DNA from: Fen-1362 sp049516395
GTDB lineage: Bacteria > Planctomycetota > Phycisphaerae > Sedimentisphaerales > Anaerobacaceae
DNA: 64,000 nt
Direction: 5' to 3'
Assembly: GCA_049516395.1 (NCBI GenBank)
Contig: JBEKTD010000005.1
Span: 62,001-126,000 of the forward strand
In this document: positions 35,386 to 43,631 of the stretch, in pieces
Layout of the letters: each line of letters begins with the position of its first letter
Position numbering within the stretch: the stretch's first letter is position 1
Position numbers and translations under genes: made by a program
Notes under the pieces: generated by a model
What the model was told of the DNA's origin: nothing
Seen by the model: only the letters and a program-made list of their open reading frames with translations
The model's database searches: none

Positions 35386-35637
35386 AAAATATCCCTTAAC
35401 AATCTTTTTAAGCTGGTCATTTGGCTCTTATATTTAATAACGTATTGCGTGAGTTTTTAAAAGCAGCTTTTTTGATGCCAAACCATGTTAAGCGATTCAT
35501 CTCTTTATGCCAGCACCCGACCACAAGCACCAAGTACGGGTCTTTGACAGAACTCGGTGTACGCTGTGTATCGGATTTTGCGCCGCCATTTGCAGAAATC
35601 GCAGTTTTTGACTGCTCTAAAATTCTCAAACAGCTTG

Positions 35638-35922
35638 TTATTTTTCGAAGTGGATACCGCAGGAGGTTTGTGTGATGTGTTCAGATTCAGTCCTTGGGTA
35701 TTTTCGGCAATTCATGGAGCGGAAGGAGTATATTTTGCAAACGGCCTTGCCTTGGGCGTCAAATTTAAGCCAGGGGCAGACATTGGGGAGTTTGCAGCAG
35801 GCGCCACAGCGAAGACACTGGCCCCGACGTTTTTTTGAGACAGGCAAAAAGGCGGTTACAGTCCGCTTGAACTTAGCGGCCCAGGTGTTTTTTGAAGAAG
35901 GTTTTACTTCTGTTATGGCCAT
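35638..35922 (-). CDS. YkgJ-family cysteine cluster protein
   Basis: A 94-residue protein with the eight-cysteine pattern of the YkgJ (Fe-S/zinc cluster) family: QCLRCGACCKLPNVCPW, then AVCKIYSFRSMNCRKYP, and a final SCGIHF. It likely binds a metal cluster; the biochemical role of the family is not settled. There is no signal peptide. The 250 bases between it and the GH115-GH8 gene hold short overlapping frames on both strands but no recognisable gene, and probably contain the promoter of the fusion gene. Confidence 0.8.
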   Translation of the reverse strand: MAITEVKPSSKNTWAAKFKRTVTAFLPVSKKRRGQCLRCGACCKLPNVCPWLKFDAQGKAVCKIYSFRSMNCRKYPRTESEHITQTSCGIHFEK

Positions 35923-36008
35923 AGTCGAGATATAAGTATAGCGGTTCTGCGTGTAAATGCAATAAACAGGTGGTCAGGTGCGTCTAAATAAGTGAAAAAT
36001 GGCCAATT

Positions 36009-36536
36009 ATGGCGCAGCGTGATATTGAGCGGGTAATTATAGGATGCAAGAAAGGCGACGAGGGATGTTTTACGCAACTCGTCGATATATATGGCAGGCG
36101 ATGCTTCGGATATTTTTACCGCTTGACCGGCAACAGGGATTTAAGCGAAGAATTGCTTAGCGAGCTATTTGCAAAGTTAGTGGAAAAGATAGGCAGTTAC
36201 CGCGGCGGCAGCTTTGACGGGTGGGTGTTCACAATGGCATCGAACATCTTCCATGACCATTTGCGGTTCAAACAGCGGCAGACGCGACTTCTGGATGAGC
36301 ACAGCAAACGGATAATGTCACAATCGGCGGGTGCAGCAAGCGGAAAAGACCACGACGCCGACAAACTGCAAATGTCGCTGGGGGAATTAGACAGCGACGT
36401 GCGGGAACTGATAATAATGAGATTTTACTCGCAGATGTCATTCAAGGAAATTGCGGAATCAAGGCGAGAACCAATCGGAACGATATTATCGAAGGTGCAC
36501 CGTGGATTAAAGAAATTGCGGGAGTTGATGGGATAA
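36009..36536 (+). CDS. ECF-type RNA polymerase sigma factor
   Basis: A 175-residue sigma-70-like factor with region 2 at about residues 20-90 (FGYFYRLTGNRDLSEELLSE, then FDGWVFTMASNIFHDHLRF, where the -10 box is read) and region 4 at about 120-172 (VRELIIMRFYSQMSFKEIAE, then GTILSKVHRGLKKLREL, the helix-turn-helix for -35). The length fits the ECF group. It begins a three-gene run: 6 bases before a membrane-anchored protein and then a secreted helical protein. Its regulon cannot be read here. Confidence 0.93.
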   Translation: MAQRDIERVIIGCKKGDEGCFTQLVDIYGRRCFGYFYRLTGNRDLSEELLSELFAKLVEKIGSYRGGSFDGWVFTMASNIFHDHLRFKQRQTRLLDEHSKRIMSQSAGAASGKDHDADKLQMSLGELDSDVRELIIMRFYSQMSFKEIAESRREPIGTILSKVHRGLKKLRELMG

Positions 36537-36542
36537 CCATAT

Positions 36543-37058
36543 ATGAATAATTCAGCGAATGAAAATTTGAGAGAGCTGCTGGCCGGCTTTATGGATGAGG
36601 CGGCAGCCCGGCAGACGACTGAGGACATGGAAAAGGGTGAAGAAATTCTGGGGGCGAATCAATCACCTCAGCCGGATGAACGAGTACTCGCCGAGGTGAA
36701 GAAAACCGTCGTGGCCACCCTAAGACGACGGCGGACAGTCGTATTGCAGAGAAGGATTCTGGGTGCGGCTGTCGCGGCAGCGGTAATTTTAGTATCAGCC
36801 CTGGCGCTAATGTGGTATGGCAACTCACAAAACAGCCAACAAACCAGAGTAATCGCAAAGTCAATATCAATACCATCACGGGTCTGGGAAGGCGCAGATG
36901 ACGCGGATGTAACCGTGCTGAAAGCGGAAATAGAAAATATACAGAGTGAGCTGTCGGGGGTTCAATCTGACTCCGTCAGCACCGGCGGCACAAACTCAGC
37001 CGCCGGGGATTTAGAAACAGAATTAATCGAAGTTAACGGCGATATGTGGAAAGGATAA
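36543..37058 (+). CDS. Membrane-anchored partner of the ECF sigma factor, possible anti-sigma factor
   Basis: A 171-residue protein with a short acidic cytoplasmic N-terminus (residues 1 to about 60), one membrane segment at about 78-98 (ILGAAVAAAVILVSALALMW) and an extracytoplasmic C-terminus. That arrangement, and its position 6 bases after the sigma gene, suggest an anti-sigma factor, but no zinc-binding HxxxCxxC motif is present, so this is an inference. It may instead belong to the membrane proteins that planctomycetes keep beside ECF genes. It is followed 4 bases later by the helical secreted protein. Confidence 0.6.
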   Translation: MNNSANENLRELLAGFMDEAAARQTTEDMEKGEEILGANQSPQPDERVLAEVKKTVVATLRRRRTVVLQRRILGAAVAAAVILVSALALMWYGNSQNSQQTRVIAKSISIPSRVWEGADDADVTVLKAEIENIQSELSGVQSDSVSTGGTNSAAGDLETELIEVNGDMWKG

Positions 37059-37062
37059 GGAT

Positions 37063-37941
37063 ATGAGAATCAACGTGTGGAAAACAGTGTTAATCGCCTG
37101 CTGCGTACTGGCAATGACGGGCGTAAGCCAGACAAAAGCGGGAGAACTCGCACAGGAAGAGCAGATTGCCGTTGCCCCGCCGGGACCTGATGGGCCAATG
37201 ATGAGCAAAGGGCAATTCGAGCCGACAACCGAGCAGATGAACCATATATTGGCCGAGATAAAAGAAAAAAATCCTCAAGAGGCAAACGAACTGGCAAAGT
37301 TACGCGAAAAAGACCCCAATGCTTTCAGAACTGAGCTGCGAAACCATATGCGAGAACAGTTTATGTCGCATATGCGGCAACAGCCGCAGGGACAAATGCC
37401 TATGATGCAGGGGCCAGGCGCAGAATTTATGCGCGAAAAAATTCAGGAAAAAACAGACGAGTTTTTGAAATGCCTCAAGGAAAATTATCCTGATGAAGCA
37501 ACAAAGCTGGAACAGATTAAAAAGGACAACCCCGAACAGTATATGAGAGCGATGATGCTCGCCGGGAAGAAATACGGCCCGATTTGCCAGGCGGCCAAAG
37601 ACGACCCGAATCTTGCGAAAGTGTTGAAACAGCAACTGGAGCTTAAAGGCAAACGGACGGAACTACTCAAACAAATCGGGGCGACAACGGATGAAAAACA
37701 GAAAAAAACACTGACTGCGGAATTGGAGCAGATTGTCGGTCAGCAGTTCGACCTGATTGTCAAACGCAAACAAATGGCGTATGAGGACCTGACTAAAAAA
37801 CTGGCGGACCTGCAAAAAGAGGTCAGCCAGCGAAAGGCCGAGGTCGAGAAGTGGAATGGCAAGGATTTCAAGAGCCAGAAGGTTAAGGAGCGTGTTACCG
37901 AGCTTCTTAACGAGAAGGAAAAGTTCGAATGGGACAACTGA
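37063..37941 (+). CDS. Secreted Met/Gln-rich helical protein, unknown function
   Basis: A 292-residue exported protein with a signal peptide (about residues 1-27, ending TKAGEL). The next 80 residues are rich in methionine, glutamine and proline (HMRQQPQGQMPMMQGPG). The remainder is highly charged and predicted almost entirely helical or coiled coil (LAKVLKQQLELKGKRTELLK, LTKKLADLQKEVSQRKAEVE). It resembles CpxP/Spy-like periplasmic proteins in composition, without a definite LTxxQ motif. It follows the putative anti-sigma gene by 4 bases, so it may be a sensor or an envelope-stress protein of the same unit. Its stop codon TGA is the beginning of a short repeat. Confidence 0.6.
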   Translation: MRINVWKTVLIACCVLAMTGVSQTKAGELAQEEQIAVAPPGPDGPMMSKGQFEPTTEQMNHILAEIKEKNPQEANELAKLREKDPNAFRTELRNHMREQFMSHMRQQPQGQMPMMQGPGAEFMREKIQEKTDEFLKCLKENYPDEATKLEQIKKDNPEQYMRAMMLAGKKYGPICQAAKDDPNLAKVLKQQLELKGKRTELLKQIGATTDEKQKKTLTAELEQIVGQQFDLIVKRKQMAYEDLTKKLADLQKEVSQRKAEVEKWNGKDFKSQKVKERVTELLNEKEKFEWDN

Positions 37942-37972
37942 TTGTAGATTGCAGATTTTGAATTGCGGATTT
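37940..37972 (+). repeat. Degenerate GATTGYA heptamer repeat
   Basis: Three to four imperfect copies of a 7-base unit, GATTGTA GATTGCA GATTTTGA ATTGCGG. The first copy overlaps the stop codon of the helical protein gene. It resembles the CAATCGR repeat inside the activase gene at 54991, read in the opposite direction. Confidence 0.5.
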
Positions 37973-37975
37973 AAA

Positions 37976-38016
37976 CGAGGCCTTGCGAGTTATTCGCAGG
38001 GCCTCGCTGTTTTTGC
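37976..38016. terminator. Terminator between convergent genes
   Basis: CGAGGCC-TTGCG pairs with CGCA-GGCCTCG around a loop of about 6 bases and is followed by CTGTTTTTG on the plus strand. It ends the sigma-factor operon and meets the end of the convergent rhomboid gene. Confidence 0.8.
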
Positions 38017-38876
38017 TATTTACGCAGGCGTTCCTGTTCGAAATGGGTCGCTTTTTTAAGGATACGCTTTTCCGACGCGGTTAAGGATTGTATGCCGTTA
38101 TCGTGAACTTTCTTGAGGATACGGTCCACCTCAAGGCGAAGCCGGCGTTCGGATTCGATATATTTCTCCCATCGTGACGCCTTGAAGCGTAATTTCAGGG
38201 CGGTCCGCCAGGAATCCGACAGGACATATATCGCCCCCACCGCAATACCGGCGAAATGACACGCCTCGCCGCCGGCGTTTGCGCCTTTGGAGAAAACGGC
38301 ATAAAAGGCGATACCCATCAGGATGACCGCGGCAACGCGAATAGGCACAGGGAAGATAATGATAAATACAACGAAATGCGGAAAGAGAATCGCGCAGGCG
38401 GTAAGAACGCCGAGAATTGCCCCTGATGCGCCTACCATCAGGCCGGCAGACAAAAATCCGGTCATAACCAGAAGGATAAAGAAAAGCCCCCCTGCCACGC
38501 CGCAGGAAAGGTAAAAGGTAAGGAACTTTTTGCTGCCCCACTGGCGCTCAAGCGACGGCCCTAAGAAAAACAGGCTGAGCATATTGAACAATATATGATT
38601 AAAACCAGAATGAAGGAACTGGTAAGTAATCAGCCGCCATATCTGGGCGATGTTAAACCATGAAATTGGGTACAGGGCAAAATACGTTTGAAGAAATGTC
38701 ATTCCCGTCCCTTCCTGGGACGAGAAAATGGTATCAATTAAGAAAACGGAAATGTTGGCGATGAGCAGCCATTTTACGACGGGGGTTATGGACGGAAAGC
38801 CCAGGCGCATCTGCGGAGCATAGCGCGACTGCGCATCATTTTGTTCTTGGGTGTAATCTCTTTCGTAAAGCCCCAT
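38016..38876 (-). CDS. Rhomboid-family intramembrane serine protease
   Basis: A 286-residue membrane protein with about six membrane segments. The catalytic serine is Ser151 in VGASGAILG (GxSG), the histidine His207 in ACHFAGIAVG, and the HSGFNHILFNM block (residues 89-99) lies in the second segment as in the family. A cytoplasmic C-terminal tail of about 60 charged residues (about 225-286) follows. It would cleave membrane proteins within the bilayer; substrates are unknown. It is 61 bases after lgt on the same strand, the last gene of the long minus-strand run. Confidence 0.9.
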   Translation of the reverse strand: MGLYERDYTQEQNDAQSRYAPQMRLGFPSITPVVKWLLIANISVFLIDTIFSSQEGTGMTFLQTYFALYPISWFNIAQIWRLITYQFLHSGFNHILFNMLSLFFLGPSLERQWGSKKFLTFYLSCGVAGGLFFILLVMTGFLSAGLMVGASGAILGVLTACAILFPHFVVFIIIFPVPIRVAAVILMGIAFYAVFSKGANAGGEACHFAGIAVGAIYVLSDSWRTALKLRFKASRWEKYIESERRLRLEVDRILKKVHDNGIQSLTASEKRILKKATHFEQERLRK

Positions 38877-38937
38877 AGTATCCTTAAGAAAACAGTTGTT
38901 ACTATTATATCAAAAGCCCGGCAATCATTCAGAAAAA

Positions 38938-39921
38938 TCAGCGGGTTTTGGATGATTGTTTATCGGCAGGAAGCATCTGGAAAATGAGCATCAGGACAAC
39001 GCCGAAGATGAGCATATAAATGGAGAGGTTCTGGGAGATAGTGCCGCCCTTGTAAATCATCCACCTGCCGTATTCGAATGGGTTATCGTCACGCAGAAAC
39101 TCTTCAAAAAAGCGGACGCAACTGTAAAGGATAAACATAAGTGCGAAGGTGCCGCCCGGTTTTGTGAGTGGTTTGAGGAAGTTTTTGGCTTTTTGGGCGT
39201 TTTGTGCCCTTCTCCAGAACAGGTATAATAAACTGGCGATAATAGCCGCGTCTGCGGATGAATACAATTCCGTCGGGTGAACTGCTAAGCAGCGATATGG
39301 GCCAGTTGTAACCATTTCTTTTTGCTGCGTGGTCAATTGGTCATAGGGTTTCAGTACGCCGGAATTAAAAAAGTCGTCGGGCAGCTGTAGTTGGGGCGAG
39401 GCGCGATTTCGAGCGGGGTTTGGCTCGACCTGGCTTGTGTAGGCAAATGAGCCGTAGGGGAATCTGACTGCCCAGGGTAAATCACATGGTTTGCCGTAAC
39501 AGCAGCCATTGAGGAAACAGCCGATTCTTCCGAAGCAAAGCGTAAACATAAGCCCTATTACGAGGATGTCGAGATATTGGCGTGTGGGCAGCTTGTGGTA
39601 TCGAAGGTAGAGAACAATTATCCCGATAGCGCCAACAACGCCGCCCAGAAGCTCAAGCCCGCCTTCCCATATAGCAAACACGCTCATCAGGTTATATTTG
39701 AAATTGTCGAAGTGATGCAGAACGTAAAATATGCGAGCGCCGATTACGCCCACGACAAGGCAATACAATGATGCGTTGGTAATCATTTGCGGGTCGGGCG
39801 TGATGTTTTTGCTGAGGCGTCTGATGATATGCACAGCCATGAGAAAACCAATGACCAGCATCAGGCCATAGCCCTTAACCGTCAACGACGTGAAAGGTAT
39901 TCTGAATAGTTCAGGATGCAT
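38938..39921 (-). CDS. lgt: Prolipoprotein diacylglyceryl transferase
   Basis: A 327-residue integral membrane enzyme that adds diacylglycerol to the lipobox cysteine of prolipoproteins, such as the fucosidase and the sugar-binding lipoprotein encoded here. It has about seven membrane segments, the Lgt signature GRIGCFLNGCCYGKPCDLPW and the late HPTELYSS block. A loop of about 60 residues between the signature and HPTELYSS is longer than in Escherichia coli, as is common in planctomycetes. It sits 22 bases after panD. No obvious promoter separates them. Confidence 0.94.
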   Translation of the reverse strand: MHPELFRIPFTSLTVKGYGLMLVIGFLMAVHIIRRLSKNITPDPQMITNASLYCLVVGVIGARIFYVLHHFDNFKYNLMSVFAIWEGGLELLGGVVGAIGIIVLYLRYHKLPTRQYLDILVIGLMFTLCFGRIGCFLNGCCYGKPCDLPWAVRFPYGSFAYTSQVEPNPARNRASPQLQLPDDFFNSGVLKPYDQLTTQQKEMVTTGPYRCLAVHPTELYSSADAAIIASLLYLFWRRAQNAQKAKNFLKPLTKPGGTFALMFILYSCVRFFEEFLRDDNPFEYGRWMIYKGGTISQNLSIYMLIFGVVLMLIFQMLPADKQSSKTR

Positions 39922-39943
39922 CTATAAACTTTTGACTGCCTAT

Positions 39944-40306
39944 TTATTGTTTAAGTGGTTTTCGAATTTTGTTGCGTTCGTCAAGGAGGATAACCTTTGG
40001 TTTAAGCTTTTTCGCCTCAGCCGGAGTGCAATAGGCAAAACTGAAGATTATTACTATGTCATTTTTATTCATCAGTTGTGCCGCTGCGCCGAGGACAACT
40101 ATCTGGCCCGAGTTTGCCGGGGCCGGCACGGCGTATGTTTCGACACGGTTGCCGTTGGTCAGGTCGGCTATCAGAACGCCCTCATAAGGCAGAATGCCCG
40201 TCGCCTTCATCAGTGCCGAGTCGATTAGGATACTGCCTGGGTAGTGAAGCCGGGTCTCGGTTACGCGTGCCCGATGCAGTTTCGATTTTAACATCTTTAA
40301 GAGCAT
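39944..40306 (-). CDS. panD: Aspartate 1-decarboxylase
   Basis: A 120-residue pyruvoyl-dependent enzyme that makes beta-alanine for pantothenate synthesis. The self-cleavage site Gly24-Ser25 lies in LHYPGSILID; serine becomes the pyruvoyl group. Further family blocks are KLHRARVTETRL, GSGR-equivalent NSGQIVVLGAAA and NDIVIIFSFAYC. The ATG at 40306 is supported by AGAAGGCAGG; the ATG at 40294 is a second possible start. It follows panC by 46 bases in the same direction, so both give one pathway. Confidence 0.94.
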   Translation of the reverse strand: MLLKMLKSKLHRARVTETRLHYPGSILIDSALMKATGILPYEGVLIADLTNGNRVETYAVPAPANSGQIVVLGAAAQLMNKNDIVIIFSFAYCTPAEAKKLKPKVILLDERNKIRKPLKQ

Positions 40307-40352
40307 TATTATTTGCCTGCCTTCTTATGAAATTAAAAACGCTTATTATACA

Positions 40353-41210
40353 TCATCTTGTCCGGCAGTCCACTGTCAGGTTATCAATCAGCCGGGTCGA
40401 GCCGAATCTCGCCGCGATGGCAATCAGTACCTTTCCCGTGATGTGGCTGACATCCTGAAGCGTCTCGGCGTCAACGATGCTTATGTAATCGATGCTGCTA
40501 AGCGACTTTGCGGCGGTAATTATCTTACGAATTTTAGCGGCGATTGTTTTGGGATTTCTCTGGCCTGACTCAATCATTTCGCGAGCTATTTTTAGCGAGC
40601 GGTATATACAGGCCGCGTCTTTTCTCTGCTGGGGCGACAAATACCGGTTCCTGCTGCTAAGCGCAAGGCCGTCGGCTTCACGCACAGTCGGGCAACCCAC
40701 GATTTTAACAGGAAAATTGAGGTCGGCAACCATTCGCTTTATCACAGCAAGCTGCTGGGCGTCCTTTTGGCCGAAATACGCAATGTCGGGCTGCACAATA
40801 TTGAAAAGTTTAGCGCATACGGTCGCAACCCCCCGAAAATGCCCCGGCCTAAAACGCCCGCACAATGGCTCAGAAATCTTATCAACATCGACCCAGGCAA
40901 GCTCTTCCTGTCGATACATCTCCTTCGCGTCGGGGACAAAAACAACATCAACACCGTGGTCTTTACAAATTCGCAAATCTTCACGTAAGGGCCTCGGGTA
41001 TTTGGCAAGGTCTTCTTTGGGGCCGAACTGCGTCGGGTTTACAAAAATGCTGACCACGACAAAATCGCCGTGCTTTGCGGAACGTTCGATTAGTGATACG
41101 TGTCCGCGATGCAGCGCACCCATCGTCGGGACAAGACCTATTGTCCTGCCTGATTTACGGGCGGCTTTAATGGCTGCCCTGACCGATTTAATTGTCTTTG
41201 CAACCTTCAT
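40353..41210 (-). CDS. panC: Pantothenate synthetase
   Basis: A 285-residue enzyme that joins pantoate to beta-alanine with ATP. Family blocks are LVPTMGALHRGHVSLI (HIGH-like nucleotide motif), SIFVNPTQFGPKEDLAKYPR, VATVCAKLFNIVQPD, YFGQKDAQQ and LALSSRNRYLS. The ATG at 41210 is preferred to a TTG at 41234, because the latter would overlap the end of the folK fusion gene and TAGG lies before the ATG. It is followed by panD. panB is not in the window. Confidence 0.94.
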   Translation of the reverse strand: MKVAKTIKSVRAAIKAARKSGRTIGLVPTMGALHRGHVSLIERSAKHGDFVVVSIFVNPTQFGPKEDLAKYPRPLREDLRICKDHGVDVVFVPDAKEMYRQEELAWVDVDKISEPLCGRFRPGHFRGVATVCAKLFNIVQPDIAYFGQKDAQQLAVIKRMVADLNFPVKIVGCPTVREADGLALSSRNRYLSPQQRKDAACIYRSLKIAREMIESGQRNPKTIAAKIRKIITAAKSLSSIDYISIVDAETLQDVSHITGKVLIAIAARFGSTRLIDNLTVDCRTR

Positions 41211-41220
41211 TTCAAACCTA

Positions 41221-42303
41221 TTATCCGCAAGCAAGGTAATATTTCAACTGCCTGACGAGCGAATCGACCACCTTTTTGTCGAAGCAGTCGAAATCGGGGA
41301 GCCGGATGACGGGGCAAACCGTCCAGTCGCGCAAACCCTGCTCATAACCGGCGCCGACGGCCTCAAGAAAACTGCTTTCAATTCGCTGCTCATAGGGCCT
41401 GCTCCGTTTGTGAATCCGCTCAAGACATTGTTTCGGCGGGTTTTGCAGGTGTATCACTAATACGGGATCCGCCACGGCGGGCGACACAATCGAATAAAAT
41501 TTTTGATACAACGCCAATTGCTCGGCGTTCAAAAGCAATTTCGCGTATATCTGCTCTTTTTGAAAGAGGTAATCGGTAACGACGGGCTTTCCTTTTTCGA
41601 GCGACGCCGGGTTCAACTGCTCTAACCGCGTAAAAAGAAAATACAACTGGCTATCGAGGGCAAGGTCATGATTGCCAGCATAAACTTTGGCCAAAAACGG
41701 ATTGGTATCGTATGCCTCGAAAATCGCACGGCCATTAAAAGCACCGGCAAGTATTTTAGTAAGTGTCGTTTTGCCCGCGCCGATATTGCCCGCGATACTT
41801 ATAAGCTGCGGCCTGTCGGGTCTTAGAGCAAAATCGCAGCCGTTCAGCCGGCCAGCAAGCATATCAACTGTCTCATTGAGAACAGGATGCAACAGCTTCG
41901 GATTCAACTCGCACAGGCCTGCTAACACAAACGAACGCAGGTGCATTTGCGAATGAGGAATGGTAAGCGTATCGCTGTTTATCACTTCGTTGCCGAACAG
42001 CAGCAGATCAATATCAATGGTTCTCGACGCCCATTTTTTGCCTCTTTTGCGACCAAGGGCATTTTCGATGCGAATGAGCTGCTGGTGAAGTTTTGCGGCT
42101 GTAAGCGATGTTCGTATTTCCGCAACGCAATTCAAATACTTCGGCTGTTCCGCGTCGCTCAAAGGTTTGGTTTCGACGACGGCTGAAACACGCTCGACCG
42201 AAACATCCGGCGTTTTACGCAGCGATTGAACGGTCTTGTCTATATTTTTTTCCCGGTCGCCAAGATTGCCGCCCAAACCGATGTATGCGATTATGTCGCT
42301 CAT
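41221..42303 (-). CDS. folK: Bifunctional HPPK (FolK) - deoxynucleoside kinase fusion
   Basis: A 360-residue fusion. Residues 1 to about 160 are 6-hydroxymethyl-7,8-dihydropterin pyrophosphokinase (IGLGGNLGDREKNI, SRTIDIDLLLFGNEVI, HLRSFVLAGLCELNP). Residues about 165-360 are a P-loop deoxynucleoside kinase with Walker A GNIGAGKTT (172-180), the base-binding EAYDTNPFLAKVY, LYFLFTRLEQL and the arginine-rich ERIHKRSRPYEQ lid. The first makes folate precursors; the second phosphorylates deoxynucleosides such as deoxyadenosine or deoxyguanosine. The gene overlaps dapL by 4 bases (ATGA) and abuts panC, so it is part of one dense transcript. Confidence 0.9.
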   Translation of the reverse strand: MSDIIAYIGLGGNLGDREKNIDKTVQSLRKTPDVSVERVSAVVETKPLSDAEQPKYLNCVAEIRTSLTAAKLHQQLIRIENALGRKRGKKWASRTIDIDLLLFGNEVINSDTLTIPHSQMHLRSFVLAGLCELNPKLLHPVLNETVDMLAGRLNGCDFALRPDRPQLISIAGNIGAGKTTLTKILAGAFNGRAIFEAYDTNPFLAKVYAGNHDLALDSQLYFLFTRLEQLNPASLEKGKPVVTDYLFQKEQIYAKLLLNAEQLALYQKFYSIVSPAVADPVLVIHLQNPPKQCLERIHKRSRPYEQRIESSFLEAVGAGYEQGLRDWTVCPVIRLPDFDCFDKKVVDSLVRQLKYYLACG

Positions 42304-43535
42304 TTAGATATGGCCTTGATTCGACCAAGCGCCTCGACAACATCAGGCGGATTGCCGAAAGCGGTCAATCGCACATATCCCTCCCCTGCCGGGCCGAACC
42401 CTGCGCCGGGAGTCGTTACGACGTGCGCCTTATTGAGCAACAGGTCAAAGAATTGCCACGAGCCGACGCCATCAGGAGTTTTTACCCAGATATACGGAGC
42501 ATTGACGCCGCCATACACTTTATATCCCAAAGCGGTGAGCGATTCACGAATAACCTTCGCGTTGTTCATATAAATATCAATCGTTTTGCGAATCTGCTTT
42601 TTGCCCTCATCGGTGTAAACCGCTGCAGCCGCTGACTGCGTAACATAAGATACGCCGTTGAACTTGGTGCAGAGTCGCCTGTTCCAGAGCGGATCGAGAG
42701 CGACGCTTTGCCCCGCCCTGGTAAACGCCCGAAGCTCTTTCGGCACAACGGTAAAAGCGCAGCGAAGCCCCGTAAAACCGGCGGTTTTGGAAAAGCTGCG
42801 AAACTCAATCGCTACATCTTTAGCTCCTTCGATTTCATATATCGAGTGCGGTATCTGCGAATCGCTTATATACGCCTCGTATGCGGCGTCGAAAAGAATT
42901 ACGGCCCTATTTTCTTTCGCGTAATCAACCCATTTTTTCAACTGTTCTTTTGTCGCAACCGCGCCGGTCGGATTATTCGGAAAGCACAGATAAACCATAT
43001 CCGCCTTTTCCTTAGGCAACTCAGGGACGAAATCATTGTCCGCGGTGGCGGGCATATATACGATTTTCAAATAAGTGCCCTGCCCCGCAACCGCACCCGT
43101 CCGCCCCGCCATAACGTTGGTATCGACATAAACAGGATAGACCGGATCAACCACCGCTATTATGTTATCGAGGCCAAACAACTCCTGTATGTTGGCGGTA
43201 TCGGATTTTGCGCCGTCGCTGACAAAAATCTCGTCGATATCGATATTGACGCCGCGTGATTTGAAATCGTTTTTGGCAATTGCTTCCCTGAGAAAAGGAT
43301 ACCCGATGCCGCCGTCGTCGTATCCACGGAATGTCTCTTTTTTGCCCATCTCATCGACGGCCTTGTGCATTGCCTCGATTACCGCCGGGGCAATCGGCTG
43401 CGTAACGTCGCCGATTCCCATACTGATTATTTTAGCTTCAGGATGCGCCTGCTGAAACGCACGCCTGCGTTTGCCTATTTCGGGGAATAAATATCCAGCC
43501 TGCAATTTCAAAAAATTCTCGTTTACCGTTATCAT
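42300..43535 (-). CDS. dapL: LL-diaminopimelate aminotransferase
   Basis: A 411-residue PLP-dependent class I/II aminotransferase that forms LL-diaminopimelate directly from tetrahydrodipicolinate. DapL features are the N-terminal LQAGYLFPEIGKRRRAF, SMGIGDVTQPIAPAVIEAMH, FRGYDDGGIGYPFLREAIA and PLP lysine block RSFSKTAGFTGLRCAF. The ATG at 43535 begins at the conserved NFLKLQAGYLFPEI, so the upstream extension to 43625 is not needed. The aminotransferase route is typical of planctomycetes, chlamydiae and plants. It precedes folK with a 4-base overlap. Confidence 0.94.
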   Translation of the reverse strand: MITVNENFLKLQAGYLFPEIGKRRRAFQQAHPEAKIISMGIGDVTQPIAPAVIEAMHKAVDEMGKKETFRGYDDGGIGYPFLREAIAKNDFKSRGVNIDIDEIFVSDGAKSDTANIQELFGLDNIIAVVDPVYPVYVDTNVMAGRTGAVAGQGTYLKIVYMPATADNDFVPELPKEKADMVYLCFPNNPTGAVATKEQLKKWVDYAKENRAVILFDAAYEAYISDSQIPHSIYEIEGAKDVAIEFRSFSKTAGFTGLRCAFTVVPKELRAFTRAGQSVALDPLWNRRLCTKFNGVSYVTQSAAAAVYTDEGKKQIRKTIDIYMNNAKVIRESLTALGYKVYGGVNAPYIWVKTPDGVGSWQFFDLLLNKAHVVTTPGAGFGPAGEGYVRLTAFGNPPDVVEALGRIKAISK

Positions 43536-43631
43536 CTTGTTTTTTCCTGTCTGGCCGTACAAAAAGTTCTGTTCAAATCTCACTAGCGCATGGATTTTAG
43601 GGCTTGGCGTATTCCACGTCAACAAAACGAA

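Noticed and set aside
35386..35637. Short open frames on both strands between the GH115-GH8 gene and the cysteine-cluster gene
   Set aside because: No ribosome site, no domain and overlapping frames on both strands; the space is more likely a promoter region.
40492..41460. A 322-codon open frame on the plus strand opposite panC and the folK fusion
   Set aside because: It lies wholly opposite two clearly real genes and shows no domain of its own; its composition is what an antisense shadow gives.
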